Source: Aeromonas salmonicida subsp. salmonicida (GTDB lineage Bacteria; Pseudomonadota; Gammaproteobacteria; Enterobacterales; Aeromonadaceae). Taken from it: DNA of 37,697 bases. Below are positions 7,241 to 15,514 of this stretch, piece after piece; positions within the stretch are counted from its first letter, which is position 1, and every line of letters starts with the position of its first letter. The stretch spans positions 1-37,697 of the forward strand of contig NZ_LSGW01000039.1 of the NCBI RefSeq assembly GCF_001643305.1. The letters run 5' to 3'. A model generated the notes under the pieces. That model searched no databases. It was given only the letters and a program-made list of their open reading frames with translations, and had not been told where the DNA came from. The position numbers and the translations under genes were made by a program.

Positions 7241-8188
7241 TCACAGTGTGTGGCAGGGCGCTATGGTCGCCAGCGGACAGCGGCCCTGCTCAATCTGGCC
7301 GAGCAGCTGACGGGCCGCCTGCTCCCCTGCCCTTTTGTAGCCAAGATCCAGGCTAAGGGCATTGGGAAAGAGGAAACTGAGCATGGGGTTGTTGCCAAGG
7401 CCGGTCACCAGCACTTCGCTACGCCCTTGTTCTTGCAAGTATTTTGCTGCACCTATGGCGAGGGTGTCGCTGGCGCAGACCAGCGCCTGGGTGGTGGGGG
7501 TAAGCAAGTCGGCAGCCAGCCGGTAGCCACTTTGCAGGCTGAGATCGCCGAGGGCACTGCGCGCCGTCAGTCCCTGTTCGGCGCAGTAGCCGAGATAAGC
7601 ATCGAGCCGGCGCTGGCCCGTGGTGAGATCAGAGGTATCGACCCCGAGATAAGCGATGTCGCTTAGCCCCCTGATGGCCAGCTCTGCCAGCATGGTGCGC
7701 ACCGCCCCCCCATCGTCGAAACAGACAGAGGAGAAACCGGGATATTCGCGCGCCACCAGCACCAGTTTGTCCTTGAGCGGTGCCATAGCGTCGTAGTCCA
7801 GATCGTTGAAGGCAAAGAGGATGATGCCATCCACCCCGCGCCGCTCCAGCACAGCCAGATGCTCCTGCACCTTGGCGGGGGAAAACTTGCTCTCCATCAG
7901 CACGGCGTCATAACCACGCTGATAGAGGGTCTCCAGCATGCCGCGCACCGCCTGATTCTCCGAGCTGGAATCGAGGCGCGAGACGATGATCCCCACCACC
8001 TGCTGGCTCTGGCTGCGCATGGCCCGGGCCGACTTGCTCGGCACGAAGCCGTGTTCGGCGATGACCTGCTCCACCCGCTCGCGGGTCGCCTGCTTCACCT
8101 TGGGGTCCTGGTTGAGCACCCGGGAGACGGTCGACTTGCCGACACCCGAGAGGCGGGCGATATCGAGGATGGTCAGTTTCTTGTCCAT
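7241..8188 (-). CDS. treR: Trehalose operon repressor, LacI family
   Basis: A 315-residue DNA-binding repressor, the same length as E. coli TreR and very similar throughout. The helix-turn-helix is LTILDIARLSGVGKSTVSRVL (about 4-24), followed by the SARAMR hinge region and a periplasmic-binding-like effector domain, for example RLDSSSEN, MESKFSP and DTLAIGAAKYLQEQ. In E. coli TreR binds trehalose 6-phosphate as inducer. I choose ATG 8188; the frame is open to GTG 8227, but the extra residues do not match the family. It lies upstream of treB on the same strand, with the operators between them, and is divergent from the AEC transporter gene. Confidence 0.93.
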   Translation of the reverse strand: MDKKLTILDIARLSGVGKSTVSRVLNQDPKVKQATRERVEQVIAEHGFVPSKSARAMRSQSQQVVGIIVSRLDSSSENQAVRGMLETLYQRGYDAVLMESKFSPAKVQEHLAVLERRGVDGIILFAFNDLDYDAMAPLKDKLVLVAREYPGFSSVCFDDGGAVRTMLAELAIRGLSDIAYLGVDTSDLTTGQRRLDAYLGYCAEQGLTARSALGDLSLQSGYRLAADLLTPTTQALVCASDTLAIGAAKYLQEQGRSEVLVTGLGNNPMLSFLFPNALSLDLGYKRAGEQAARQLLGQIEQGRCPLATIAPCHTL

Positions 8189-8328
8189 GAATTGGCTCAC
8201 AGATGGATCGGCGGTGGAATTGCCCACATTGTTGTGATTAAGCCCTGTGAATACAAGCCCATGGCGTTAGAATGCCTTTTTTGCCCCGGCGATCGCCGCG
8301 CCGCTCGCCATCGCACAGGACGCGCATC

Positions 8329-9280
8329 ATGGATCTGTTGGCAAGTCTGCACTTCTCCCTCTCCATCACAGGCCCCATCTGCGTGGTGCTGCTGCTCGGC
8401 ATCTGGCTAAAGCAGCTGGGTCTGCTGCCAGACAGCTTCGTCGAATCCGCCTCCCGCCTGGTGTTTCAGGTCACCCTGCCCGCCCTGCTGTTTCTCAGCA
8501 TGGTACGCACCGATTTTTCCACCATGCCGAGTCCATGGCTCATTCTCTACGGCTTGCTCGGCACCCTCACCGGCTTTCTGATCCTTGAGGCACTGGCGGC
8601 CCGCTTCATCCCGGAGCGGCGTCAGCGCGGCATCTTCGTGCAGGGCAGCTTTCGCGGCAACATGGGGATCATGGGGCTGGCCTATGTGCAAAACGCCTAC
8701 GGGCCGGAGGGGATCGGCGCCGCCGCCCTGTTGGTGGGCTCGGTAACCGTGCTCTACAACATCCTGGCCGTCATCACCCTCACCCGCAGTCTGGGGGGCG
8801 GCAAAGGGATCAAACCAATTCTTAACGGGATCGCCAAAAACCCACTTATCATCGCCATCCTCTCGGCCCTGCCATTTGGCCTGCTCGGCATTGAGTTGCC
8901 CCAGCTGGTCATCACGACGGGCAACTACTTCGCCAACATGACACTGCCACTGGCCCTGCTCTGCACCGGCGCCAGTCTCAATCTCAAAGCCCTGCGCGGC
9001 GGCGCCATGCTGACCGGCTGGGCCACCGTCAACCGGTTGTTCTGCATTCCCTTGTTGCTGGTGCTGGGGGCCTGGGCGCTGGGCTTCAGCCAGCAGGCCC
9101 TCGGCATACTGTTTTTGATAAGTTCCACCCCCACTGCCGCCGCCAGCTATGTGATGACCCGCGCCATGGGGGGGCGACAGCGCACTGGCCGCCAACATCA
9201 TAGCCACCACCACGCTGGGCTCGCTCATCACCACCAGCCTGGGCGCCGCTCTGATGAACTACCTGGGGTTGATGGGGTAA
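8329..9280 (+). pseudogene. AEC-family (auxin efflux carrier) transporter, frameshifted
   Basis: Reads as a ten-helix AEC permease of about 316 residues starting MDLLASLHFSLSITG at ATG 8329, with CAGGA upstream. Recognisable segments are LVFQVTLPALLFLSMV, the GSFRGNMGIMGLAYVQN motif and CTGASLNLKALRGG. After VMTRAMGG the frame is lost: a run of seven G (9168-9174) should have six. Removing one G restores DSALAANIIATTTLGSL and a stop at 9278-9280; the 952-base span is exactly one base over a whole number of codons. As written the frame runs on to 9369 with a nonsense tail. This is either a real inactivation, phase variation at a homopolymer, or a sequencing error. AEC proteins export or exchange small acids; the substrate here is unknown. 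Confidence 0.85.
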
Positions 9281-9289
9281 TCCATTTGG

Positions 9290-10582
9290 TCAGGCTCTTT
9301 CATGTTCTTGCTCCAGCACCATCTTCTCGTGGGCCAGAAAGAAGGGGCGATAGAGTACATAGCTGTTGAGGATGCAGACCAGACTCATAAGGCCATTGCT
9401 CCAGCTGCCATTGGCCGCCCATGCGGCCCCCAGCGGCGAGGGTATTGACCAGGGCAGCAAGGCGATGAAGCGGTCTAGAAAACCCCACTGGGTCAACTGC
9501 CAGGCCAGCACCGCATTGATCAGCGGCACGCTGATGAACGGCAAAAAGAACAGCGGGTTCATGATAATGGGAAAGCCAAACAGCAGTGGCTCATTGATAT
9601 TGAACAGGGACGGGATGAACCCCAGTTTGCCCACCGACTGAATCGAGTGAGAGCGACTGCGCATGGCCATAAACACCAGTGGCAAGGTAGTCCCAATCCC
9701 CCCGATCAGCAGGTAATAGTCCCAGAACCCTTGCAGGAAAATATGAGGCAAGGGCTCCCCCGCCATCAAGGCCGCCTGATTGGCACTCACGCCAGCCATC
9801 CAGAAAGGTGACAGCAAGCCTGTCACTATCAAGGCCCCATGGATCCCCATGAACCAGAGCAGATGGGCAATCAGCAAGGTGATCAGCAGGGCTGGCAAGG
9901 TGTCGGCCCCGACTATCAATGGCCGGAACAGGGAAGCCATGAAATCCGGCAGACTGATCCCGAACTGCTGCTGCAACCAGAGTCGCATCAGGCTGAGGGA
10001 GAGCATGGTGAATAGCAGAGGCACTATCAGCTGGAACCCCCGCCTCGTCATTACTGGTACCTCGTCCGGCATATGGATATACCAGCCACGCCGATAGAAG
10101 AAGCGAGTCACCTCCACCGAATAGAACGCCATCAGCAAGGCCGTGAAAATCCCTGCCCCACCCAGATAGCCAAACACCCCGGGTTGCAGCGAACGAAAGT
10201 CGATCAACATCAAAAACGCCATGCACCCCCCCAGACCGCACAGTCGCTCCGGCATTTCGTATGCCTTTGCCAGACTAGAGGCCGCCCCAAACGCAATGAT
10301 CAGTGCCACCAGCCCAAGAGTGTGGGAATAGACGGGAAACAGGAAAGGGTGCAGCTCATGGGCCAGCCAGTGCAGCCACTGGCCGAATGCGTGGGGGGTA
10401 TCGGGGGCGATGGGGGGAAACAGTATGGGCACCAGCAGGCTGCCGACGATGACAAAAGGCATGGCCAACTGAAAACCATCGCGCAATGAGAGCACATGGC
10501 GACTGCGGGTCAACCAATTGGCAAACGGTACCATGCGCTGCTCGATCATGCCGACCAGCATTGCCATCCATTGCAGATTCAT
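9290..10582 (-). CDS. PTS EIIC permease, lactose/cellobiose family (divergent paralogue)
   Basis: A 430-residue inner-membrane EIIC with about ten hydrophobic segments. Conserved family stretches include LRDGFQLAMPFVIVGS, LLWFMGIHGALIVTG, PHIFLQGFWDYYLLIGGIG and SLFNINEPLLFGFPIIMNP, where NEP is the usual substrate-binding Glu motif. It lacks EIIA and EIIB domains and must work with separate ones, most simply those of the facing operon. ATG 10582 aligns with the paralogue at 11193; ATG 10597 would have no spacing from its AAGGG. It ends 9 bases from the AEC gene, convergently, without an evident terminator. It is divergent from the EIIB gene across a 264-base shared promoter region. Confidence 0.88.
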   Translation of the reverse strand: MNLQWMAMLVGMIEQRMVPFANWLTRSRHVLSLRDGFQLAMPFVIVGSLLVPILFPPIAPDTPHAFGQWLHWLAHELHPFLFPVYSHTLGLVALIIAFGAASSLAKAYEMPERLCGLGGCMAFLMLIDFRSLQPGVFGYLGGAGIFTALLMAFYSVEVTRFFYRRGWYIHMPDEVPVMTRRGFQLIVPLLFTMLSLSLMRLWLQQQFGISLPDFMASLFRPLIVGADTLPALLITLLIAHLLWFMGIHGALIVTGLLSPFWMAGVSANQAALMAGEPLPHIFLQGFWDYYLLIGGIGTTLPLVFMAMRSRSHSIQSVGKLGFIPSLFNINEPLLFGFPIIMNPLFFLPFISVPLINAVLAWQLTQWGFLDRFIALLPWSIPSPLGAAWAANGSWSNGLMSLVCILNSYVLYRPFFLAHEKMVLEQEHERA

Positions 10583-10773
10583 CACTTGATTTCCCATCCC
10601 TTCGCTATGTGTTGGCCCCTGTCATCTTGAGGCTTGGACGCCATTTTGACGGCTTTGTGGTTTTGTTTCCGTAGTATCCGCAACCATTTTGCCGTTTCTT
10701 TACCTAGCTCACATTTTCCACTGCTTTCAACCCCAAATTACCGATCCTGTTCACACATGTTCGGACGCGATAC

Positions 10774-10787
10774 GGAAACCGGTTTCC
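10774..10787. promoter_or_regulatory. LacI-type operator in the divergent PTS promoter region
   Basis: GGAAACCGGTTTCC is a 14-bp perfect palindrome in the 264-base gap between the two divergent PTS transcription units, 60 bases before the EIIB start codon. Its AACCGGTT core recurs at 16761-16774, just upstream of the LacI-family gene, which makes that protein the likely regulator. Elsewhere in the gap I see only AT-rich promoter-like sequence. Confidence 0.6.
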
Positions 10788-10846
10788 AAATTAAATCCAT
10801 CGATCCAGAATGCGCCATCCGTTACGAACGACTGGAGAATCTGGAA

Positions 10847-11152
10847 ATGAAAAAAATCATGTTGTGCTGCTCCTCGGGCATGTCTACCAGCCTGCTGGTC
10901 AAGAAGATGAAAGAGGAAGCGGACAAGCGGGGGGTGAGCGCCGAGATACAAGCCTTCGGTGCGGCAGAGTTCGATCTGCAGATGCCTCACTACCAGGTGG
11001 TGCTGCTGGGGCCACAGGTCAAATACATGCAGGCCGAACTGCAGCAGCGAGCGGCGGCTCACTGCGTGCCGGTCGAGACCATCAACATGATGGATTACGG
11101 CATGCAGCGGGGTGACAAGGTCCTCGACCACGCCCTCTCCCTCATCCGCTGA
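10847..11152 (+). CDS. PTS EIIB, lactose/cellobiose family
   Basis: A 101-residue cytoplasmic phosphocarrier. The P-loop CCSSGMSTSLLVKKM starts at residue 7; C8 should accept phosphate from EIIA H76 and pass it to the sugar held by EIIC. The remainder follows the ChbB/CelA fold (VVLLGPQVKYM, PVETINMMDYG). ATG 10847 has GGAG 9 bases upstream; a longer frame to 10634 crosses the operator and is not used. It is the first gene of the operon with EIIC, GH1 glycosidase, EIIA and the ROK kinase. Confidence 0.92.
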   Translation: MKKIMLCCSSGMSTSLLVKKMKEEADKRGVSAEIQAFGAAEFDLQMPHYQVVLLGPQVKYMQAELQQRAAAHCVPVETINMMDYGMQRGDKVLDHALSLIR

Positions 11153-11192
11153 TGCGCAGGCCCCAACCAGTGAATGTCACAAGGAAACCTTC

Positions 11193-12509
11193 ATGAACAC
11201 CCTTTACGAGCGCTTTGTCAGTACCATAGAGAACCGGGTCAGTCCGCTGGCTGGGAGAATTGGCCAGCAAAAATATGTGCAGGCCATCCGTGATGGCTTC
11301 ATCGCAGCCCTGCCCTTCATGATCGTCGGCAGCTTCATGCTGGTGTTCATCTTCCCCCCCTTCTCACCCCAGACCCAGTGGGGATTTGCCCGCGCCTGGC
11401 TCGACTTTTCGTCCACCTACCAAGCCCAGTTGCTGCTCCCATTCCAGCTGAGCATGGGTCTGATGACCCTGTTCATCTCTGTGGGAATAGGTGCCAGTCT
11501 GGCCCGTCAGAACGGGCTCGACCCTGTCACCACAGGCCTGCTCTGCCTGATGTCCTTCATGCTGGTAGCCGCCCCCGTCAAGGATGGCGCCATCTCCATG
11601 CAGTACTTCTCCGGTCAGGGGATCTTCACGGCCCTGATCACCGCCATCTATGCGGCTGAGGTGTACGCCTTCCTCAAACGCAACAACATCACCATCAAGC
11701 TGCCCCCCCAGGTACCAACCGGTGTTGCCCGCTCGTTCGAGGTGCTGATCCCCGTACTGGTGATCATCCTGACCCTGCATCCCCTCAACCTGCTGCTGGA
11801 AAACAGCACCGGCATGATATTGCCGGAAGCCATCATGTCGCTGGTCGCTGCCTCCGACTCCCTGCCTGCCATGTTGCTGGCTGTGCTGGTGTGCCAGGTA
11901 CTCTGGTTCGCCGGGATCCACGGCGCACTCATCGTCACCGGCATCATGAACCCGTTCTGGATGGCCAATCTGGCCAATAACCAGACCGCCATGGCGGCAG
12001 GTGAAGCCTTGCCCCACATCTTCCTGCAGGGCTTCTGGGATCACTACCTGCTGATCGGCGGCGTCGGCTCCACTCTGCCACTGGCCTTCCTGCTGCTGCG
12101 CAGCAAGGCAGCGCACCTGAGATCCATCGGCAAGATGGGTGTGGTGCCGGGCCTGTTCAACATCAACGAACCCATACTGTTCGGTGCGCCCATCGTCATG
12201 AACCCCGTGTTCTTCCTCCCCTTCATCCTGGTGCCCATGATCAACGCCACCCTGGCCTGGTTTGCCCTGGATTTCGGTCTGGTGGAACGGGTGGTCTCCC
12301 TTACCCCCTGGACTACACCGGGCCCCATCGGTGCCTCCTGGGCCGCCAACTGGGCCATCAGCCCCATGGTGTTGAGCCTGCTTTGCATGTGCTCTGCCGC
12401 GGCCATGTATTACCCCTTCCTGAAAGCCTATGAGCGCACCCTGCTCAAGCAGGAAGAGCAAGAAAAGAACGAGGAAGCGCCGACGCTGGCGGTCGCCACC
12501 AGCCGTTGA
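11193..12509 (+). CDS. PTS EIIC permease, lactose/cellobiose family
   Basis: A 438-residue EIIC with about ten membrane segments and the motifs QAIRDGFIAALPFMIVGS, VLWFAGIHGALIVTG, LPHIFLQGFWDHYLLIGG and VPGLFNINEPILFGAPIVMNP. It is clearly paralogous to the divergent EIIC at 9290-10582. It imports and phosphorylates a beta-glycoside at the inner membrane together with the EIIB 40 bases upstream and EIIA further down. AAGGA lies 7 bases before ATG 11193. The exact sugar (cellobiose, an aryl glucoside, chitobiose or similar) cannot be read from the sequence. The C-terminal tail after about residue 415 is charged and probably cytoplasmic. Confidence 0.92.
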   Translation: MNTLYERFVSTIENRVSPLAGRIGQQKYVQAIRDGFIAALPFMIVGSFMLVFIFPPFSPQTQWGFARAWLDFSSTYQAQLLLPFQLSMGLMTLFISVGIGASLARQNGLDPVTTGLLCLMSFMLVAAPVKDGAISMQYFSGQGIFTALITAIYAAEVYAFLKRNNITIKLPPQVPTGVARSFEVLIPVLVIILTLHPLNLLLENSTGMILPEAIMSLVAASDSLPAMLLAVLVCQVLWFAGIHGALIVTGIMNPFWMANLANNQTAMAAGEALPHIFLQGFWDHYLLIGGVGSTLPLAFLLLRSKAAHLRSIGKMGVVPGLFNINEPILFGAPIVMNPVFFLPFILVPMINATLAWFALDFGLVERVVSLTPWTTPGPIGASWAANWAISPMVLSLLCMCSAAAMYYPFLKAYERTLLKQEEQEKNEEAPTLAVATSR

Positions 12510-12520
12510 TTGCCTGCCGG

Positions 12521-12542
12521 GGCCGCCAGGCGGCCTCTTTTT
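12521..12542 (+). terminator. Internal terminator-like hairpin after EIIC
   Basis: GGCCGC (12521-12526) pairs with GCGGCC (12530-12535), 3-base loop, followed by TCTTTTT. It stands between EIIC and the glycosidase and may lower downstream expression rather than end the operon. Confidence 0.6.
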
Positions 12543-12562
12543 CAAGATTGGAGTAACACGAG

Positions 12563-13948
12563 ATGCAATACCGTTTTCCTGAAACGTTCTGGTGGGGCAG
12601 CGCCTCCTCAGCCGCACAAGCCGAAGGCGCCAGCCTGCAGGGTGGCAAGGCCCCGACCATCTGGGATCACTGGTTTGAACAGGCCCCCAACCGCTTTCAC
12701 CAGCAGATTGGCCCAGCTCAGACCTCCGGTTTCTATGAATATTTTCGCGACGATGTTCGCTTGCTGCGCCAGCTCGGTCACAACAGCTTTCGCACCTCCA
12801 TCGCCTGGGCACGGCTGATCCCGGCAGGGCGGGGAGAGCCCAATCCGGAAGCAGTGGCTTTCTATGACGCCATGCTCGACGAACTCAAGGCCGAGGGGAT
12901 CGAGCCCTTCATCTGCTTGTTCCACTTCGACATGCCGATGAGCATGCAGTCCCTGGGGGGCTGGGAGAGTCGGGAGGTGGTCGCCGCCTACGCCGAATTT
13001 GCCGAGACCTGCTTCAGATTGTTCGGTCACAAGGTCAAGCACTGGTTCACTTTCAACGAACCCATAGTGCCGGTGGAGGGAGGTTACCTCTACGACTTCC
13101 ACTACCCGAACGTGGTGGATTTTCGCCGCGCCGCCACAGTGGCCTATCACACCATGCTGGCCCATGCCATGGCAGTGCAGCGTTACCGTGCCCTCGGCCA
13201 GGATGGCCAGATCGGCATCATCCTCAACCTGACGCCCTCCTATCCGCGCTCGCAGCATCCGGCGGATCTGAAGGCGGCCAACATTGCCGATCTGATGTTC
13301 AACCGCAGCTTCCTGGATCCGGCGGTCAAAGGAGAGTACCCGGCCGAACTGGTGTCACTGCTCAAGGAGTATGACCAGCTGCCCGCCTGCGAAGCGGGAG
13401 ATCAGGCACTGCTGGCAGCAGGCAAGATCGACCTGCTGGGGATCAACTATTACCAGCCACGCCGGGTCAAGGCCCGCAGCAATGCGGTCAACCCTGCCAG
13501 CCCCTTCATGCCGGAGTGGTTCTTCGACCACTACGAGATGCCGGGTCGCAAGATGAACCCGCACCGGGGCTGGGAGATCTACGAACAGGGGATCTACGAC
13601 ATCCTCGTCAACTTGCGCGACCACTACGGCAACATTCCGAGCTACATCTCGGAGAACGGCATGGGGGTCGAAGGCGAGGCCAAGTTCAAGGGGCCGGATG
13701 ACCAGATCCAGGATGACTACCGCATCGGCTTTATACGGGATCACCTCATCTGGTTGCACAAGGCGCTGGAAGAAAGCTGTCAGTGCCGGGGTTATCACCT
13801 CTGGACCTTTATCGACAACTGGTCGTGGAGCAACGCCTACAAGAACCGCTACGGCTTTATTGAACTGGAGCTGGAGAGCCAGACCCGACGCATCAAAAAG
13901 AGCGGTCAGTGGTTTGCGACCGCAGCCCGCGAGCACGGTTTCAACTGA
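12563..13948 (+). CDS. GH1 6-phospho-beta-glycosidase
   Basis: A 461-residue family GH1 enzyme. The acid/base is E166 in WFTFNEP and the nucleophile is E364 in YISENGMG. It should cleave the phosphorylated disaccharide delivered by the PTS. Phospho-specific GH1 enzymes have Ser where others have Glu before the second Trp; here S421 is present in DNWSWSNAYKNRYGF, supporting a phosphorylated substrate. The Lys of the phosphate site is offset by one (K427, with N428 at the usual place), so affinity may differ. It lies inside the PTS operon, 53 bases after EIIC, separated by a terminator-like hairpin. The start ATG 12563 has GGAG upstream. Confidence 0.92.
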   Translation: MQYRFPETFWWGSASSAAQAEGASLQGGKAPTIWDHWFEQAPNRFHQQIGPAQTSGFYEYFRDDVRLLRQLGHNSFRTSIAWARLIPAGRGEPNPEAVAFYDAMLDELKAEGIEPFICLFHFDMPMSMQSLGGWESREVVAAYAEFAETCFRLFGHKVKHWFTFNEPIVPVEGGYLYDFHYPNVVDFRRAATVAYHTMLAHAMAVQRYRALGQDGQIGIILNLTPSYPRSQHPADLKAANIADLMFNRSFLDPAVKGEYPAELVSLLKEYDQLPACEAGDQALLAAGKIDLLGINYYQPRRVKARSNAVNPASPFMPEWFFDHYEMPGRKMNPHRGWEIYEQGIYDILVNLRDHYGNIPSYISENGMGVEGEAKFKGPDDQIQDDYRIGFIRDHLIWLHKALEESCQCRGYHLWTFIDNWSWSNAYKNRYGFIELELESQTRRIKKSGQWFATAAREHGFN

Positions 13949-13949
13949 T

Positions 13950-14000
13950 GGTCTCGTCACGAGACCGGTAAAGACACAGCGCCGGCACAAGGGGCCGGCA
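13950..14000 (+). other. Two intercistronic hairpins between the glycosidase and EIIA genes
   Basis: GGTCTCG-TCA-CGAGACC (13950-13966) is a perfect hairpin, and GCCGGC (13981-13986) with GCCGGC (13994-13999) forms a second. Neither has a T-run, so they are more likely processing or stability elements than terminators. Confidence 0.5.
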
Positions 14001-14020
14001 CTCATGACCAAGGAGCGTAT

Positions 14021-14332
14021 ATGTTCGATCTTGAAGAGACAGTGATGGGTCTTATCATCAATGCCGGCATGAGCCGCAGCCTCTGCTTTGAAGCGCTGCG
14101 CCAAGCCAAGGCAGGCCAGTTTTCCGAAGCCGACGATCTGCTGCGCCAGGCCGGTGAGGCCGCCAACGCCGCTCACGCGGTGCAGACCAAGCTGATTGAA
14201 GCGGATGAAGGGGAAGGCAAGATCCCGGTCAAGCTGATCCTGGTGCATGCCCAGGATCACCTGATGACCGCCATGCTTGCCAAGGAGCTGGTCACCGAGC
14301 TCATTGAGCTGCATCGCAAGCTGGCCGCCTGA
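14021..14332 (+). CDS. PTS EIIA, lactose/cellobiose family
   Basis: A 103-residue helical phosphocarrier that takes phosphate from HPr and hands it to EIIB. The phosphorylated His is H76 in LVHAQDHLMTAML, as in ChbA and LacF. The N-terminal helix EETVMGLIINAGMSRSL and the segment QAKAGQFSEADDLL are typical of the trimeric EIIA fold. AAGGAG stands 6 bases before ATG 14021. It is followed after 11 bases by the ROK kinase gene. Confidence 0.93.
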   Translation: MFDLEETVMGLIINAGMSRSLCFEALRQAKAGQFSEADDLLRQAGEAANAAHAVQTKLIEADEGEGKIPVKLILVHAQDHLMTAMLAKELVTELIELHRKLAA

Positions 14333-14343
14333 GGAAGATAACC

Positions 14344-15273
14344 ATGTTGCGACTCGGACTCGACATCGGCGGCACCAAAATCGAGGCTCAATTGCTCGAT
14401 AGCCAGGGTGTCAGCTTGCTGTGCAAACGCATTGCGACCCCGACCACCGGGTACGGCGATTTTCTTGCAGCCATCACCGACCTGGTGAACGAGATACGCC
14501 AGGAGCTGGACGGCACCTTCACCATCGGCATAGGACTGCCTGGGGCGATCAGCCCGCAAACCGGCCGCATCAAGAATGCCAACTGCCTGTTTCTCAACGG
14601 GCAGGATCTCAAGGGGGATCTGACGCGGGTGCTGGGCCAACCGGTCTGGCTGGCCAATGATGCCGACTGCTTCACCCTGTCAGAAGCCGTCGACGGCGCA
14701 GGCGACGCAGGACGACTGGTGTTTGGCATCATACTGGGGACCGGGTGTGGCGGCGGTCTGGTGGTCAATCGCCAGCTTATCGTCGGGCCCAACGCCATCA
14801 CAGGCGAATGGGGACACAACCCCTTGCCCGGCTATGACCCGGCACAGGATGGCCCAAGCCAGCCCTGCTACTGCGGCCGCCATAACTGCATCGAGCGCTT
14901 CATCTCGGGCACTGGGTTTGCGGGCCGCTTTGTCGAACGCCATGGCCGCAGCCTCTCGCCTCGGGGGATCATCACGGCAGCCGCAGAGGGAGACCACCAG
15001 GCGCTGGCCCATTATGGCCACTTCATCCAGGCTCTGGCCCGCAGCGTGGCAAGCCTTATCAACGTACTGGACCCGGATGTCATAGTACTGGGAGGCGGTC
15101 TCTCCAACATCGATCTCCTCTATCGAGACCTGCCCCGGGCGCTGGATCCCTATCTGTTTTCGGATGGGTGCATCACCCCCATAGTGCCCGCCCGCCATGG
15201 TGACAGCAGTGGCGTGCGAGGCGCAGCCTGGCTGCCAAGCTGCGCCGAAGGGATTGCCACATGGGCAATATGA
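14344..15273 (+). CDS. ROK-family hexokinase (Mak-like fructokinase/mannokinase)
   Basis: A 309-residue sugar kinase. The ATP-binding motif LGLDIGGTKIE is at residues 4-14; the ROK signature includes IILGTGCGGGLV, GEWGHNPLP and the Zn-binding CYCGRHNCIE; further on are ISGTGF and LDPDVIVLGGGLSNID. It is very similar to E. coli Mak, which phosphorylates fructose and mannose. Being last in the PTS operon, it most likely phosphorylates the unphosphorylated hexose released by the GH1 enzyme; whether that is glucose or another hexose is not known. The start ATG 14344 has GAGGAAG upstream. No strong terminator follows before the porin. Confidence 0.88.
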   Translation: MLRLGLDIGGTKIEAQLLDSQGVSLLCKRIATPTTGYGDFLAAITDLVNEIRQELDGTFTIGIGLPGAISPQTGRIKNANCLFLNGQDLKGDLTRVLGQPVWLANDADCFTLSEAVDGAGDAGRLVFGIILGTGCGGGLVVNRQLIVGPNAITGEWGHNPLPGYDPAQDGPSQPCYCGRHNCIERFISGTGFAGRFVERHGRSLSPRGIITAAAEGDHQALAHYGHFIQALARSVASLINVLDPDVIVLGGGLSNIDLLYRDLPRALDPYLFSDGCITPIVPARHGDSSGVRGAAWLPSCAEGIATWAI

Positions 15274-15514
15274 TTCCCCCGGCACAAGGCGGGTATCGTC
15301 CACAGTGCGCCATCGCCGTTGCACCTGACTGTCGATGTAGACCCTGAGTCGAGCGCGGCCACCCACCCTGGCCCTCTACTGAACAATCCATGATCCCCAA
15401 TCCCACATTGCCTGGCCGATGGGGGACAGGCATGACCGAATTTGCCCTCTCTTTGGAGAGACAAATAAATAAACGCTTATATATCAAAATCATAAAACTC
15501 AAGGAATGATAATA

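Noticed and set aside
10741..10770. Possible CRP sites in the PTS divergent promoter (TCACA motifs)
   Set aside because: The partner half-sites at the required spacing match only one or two bases of TGTGA.
11364..12812. A 482-codon open frame on the minus strand
   Set aside because: Antisense to the EIIC and GH1 genes; its His/Gln/Gly-rich composition is that of a wrong-frame translation.
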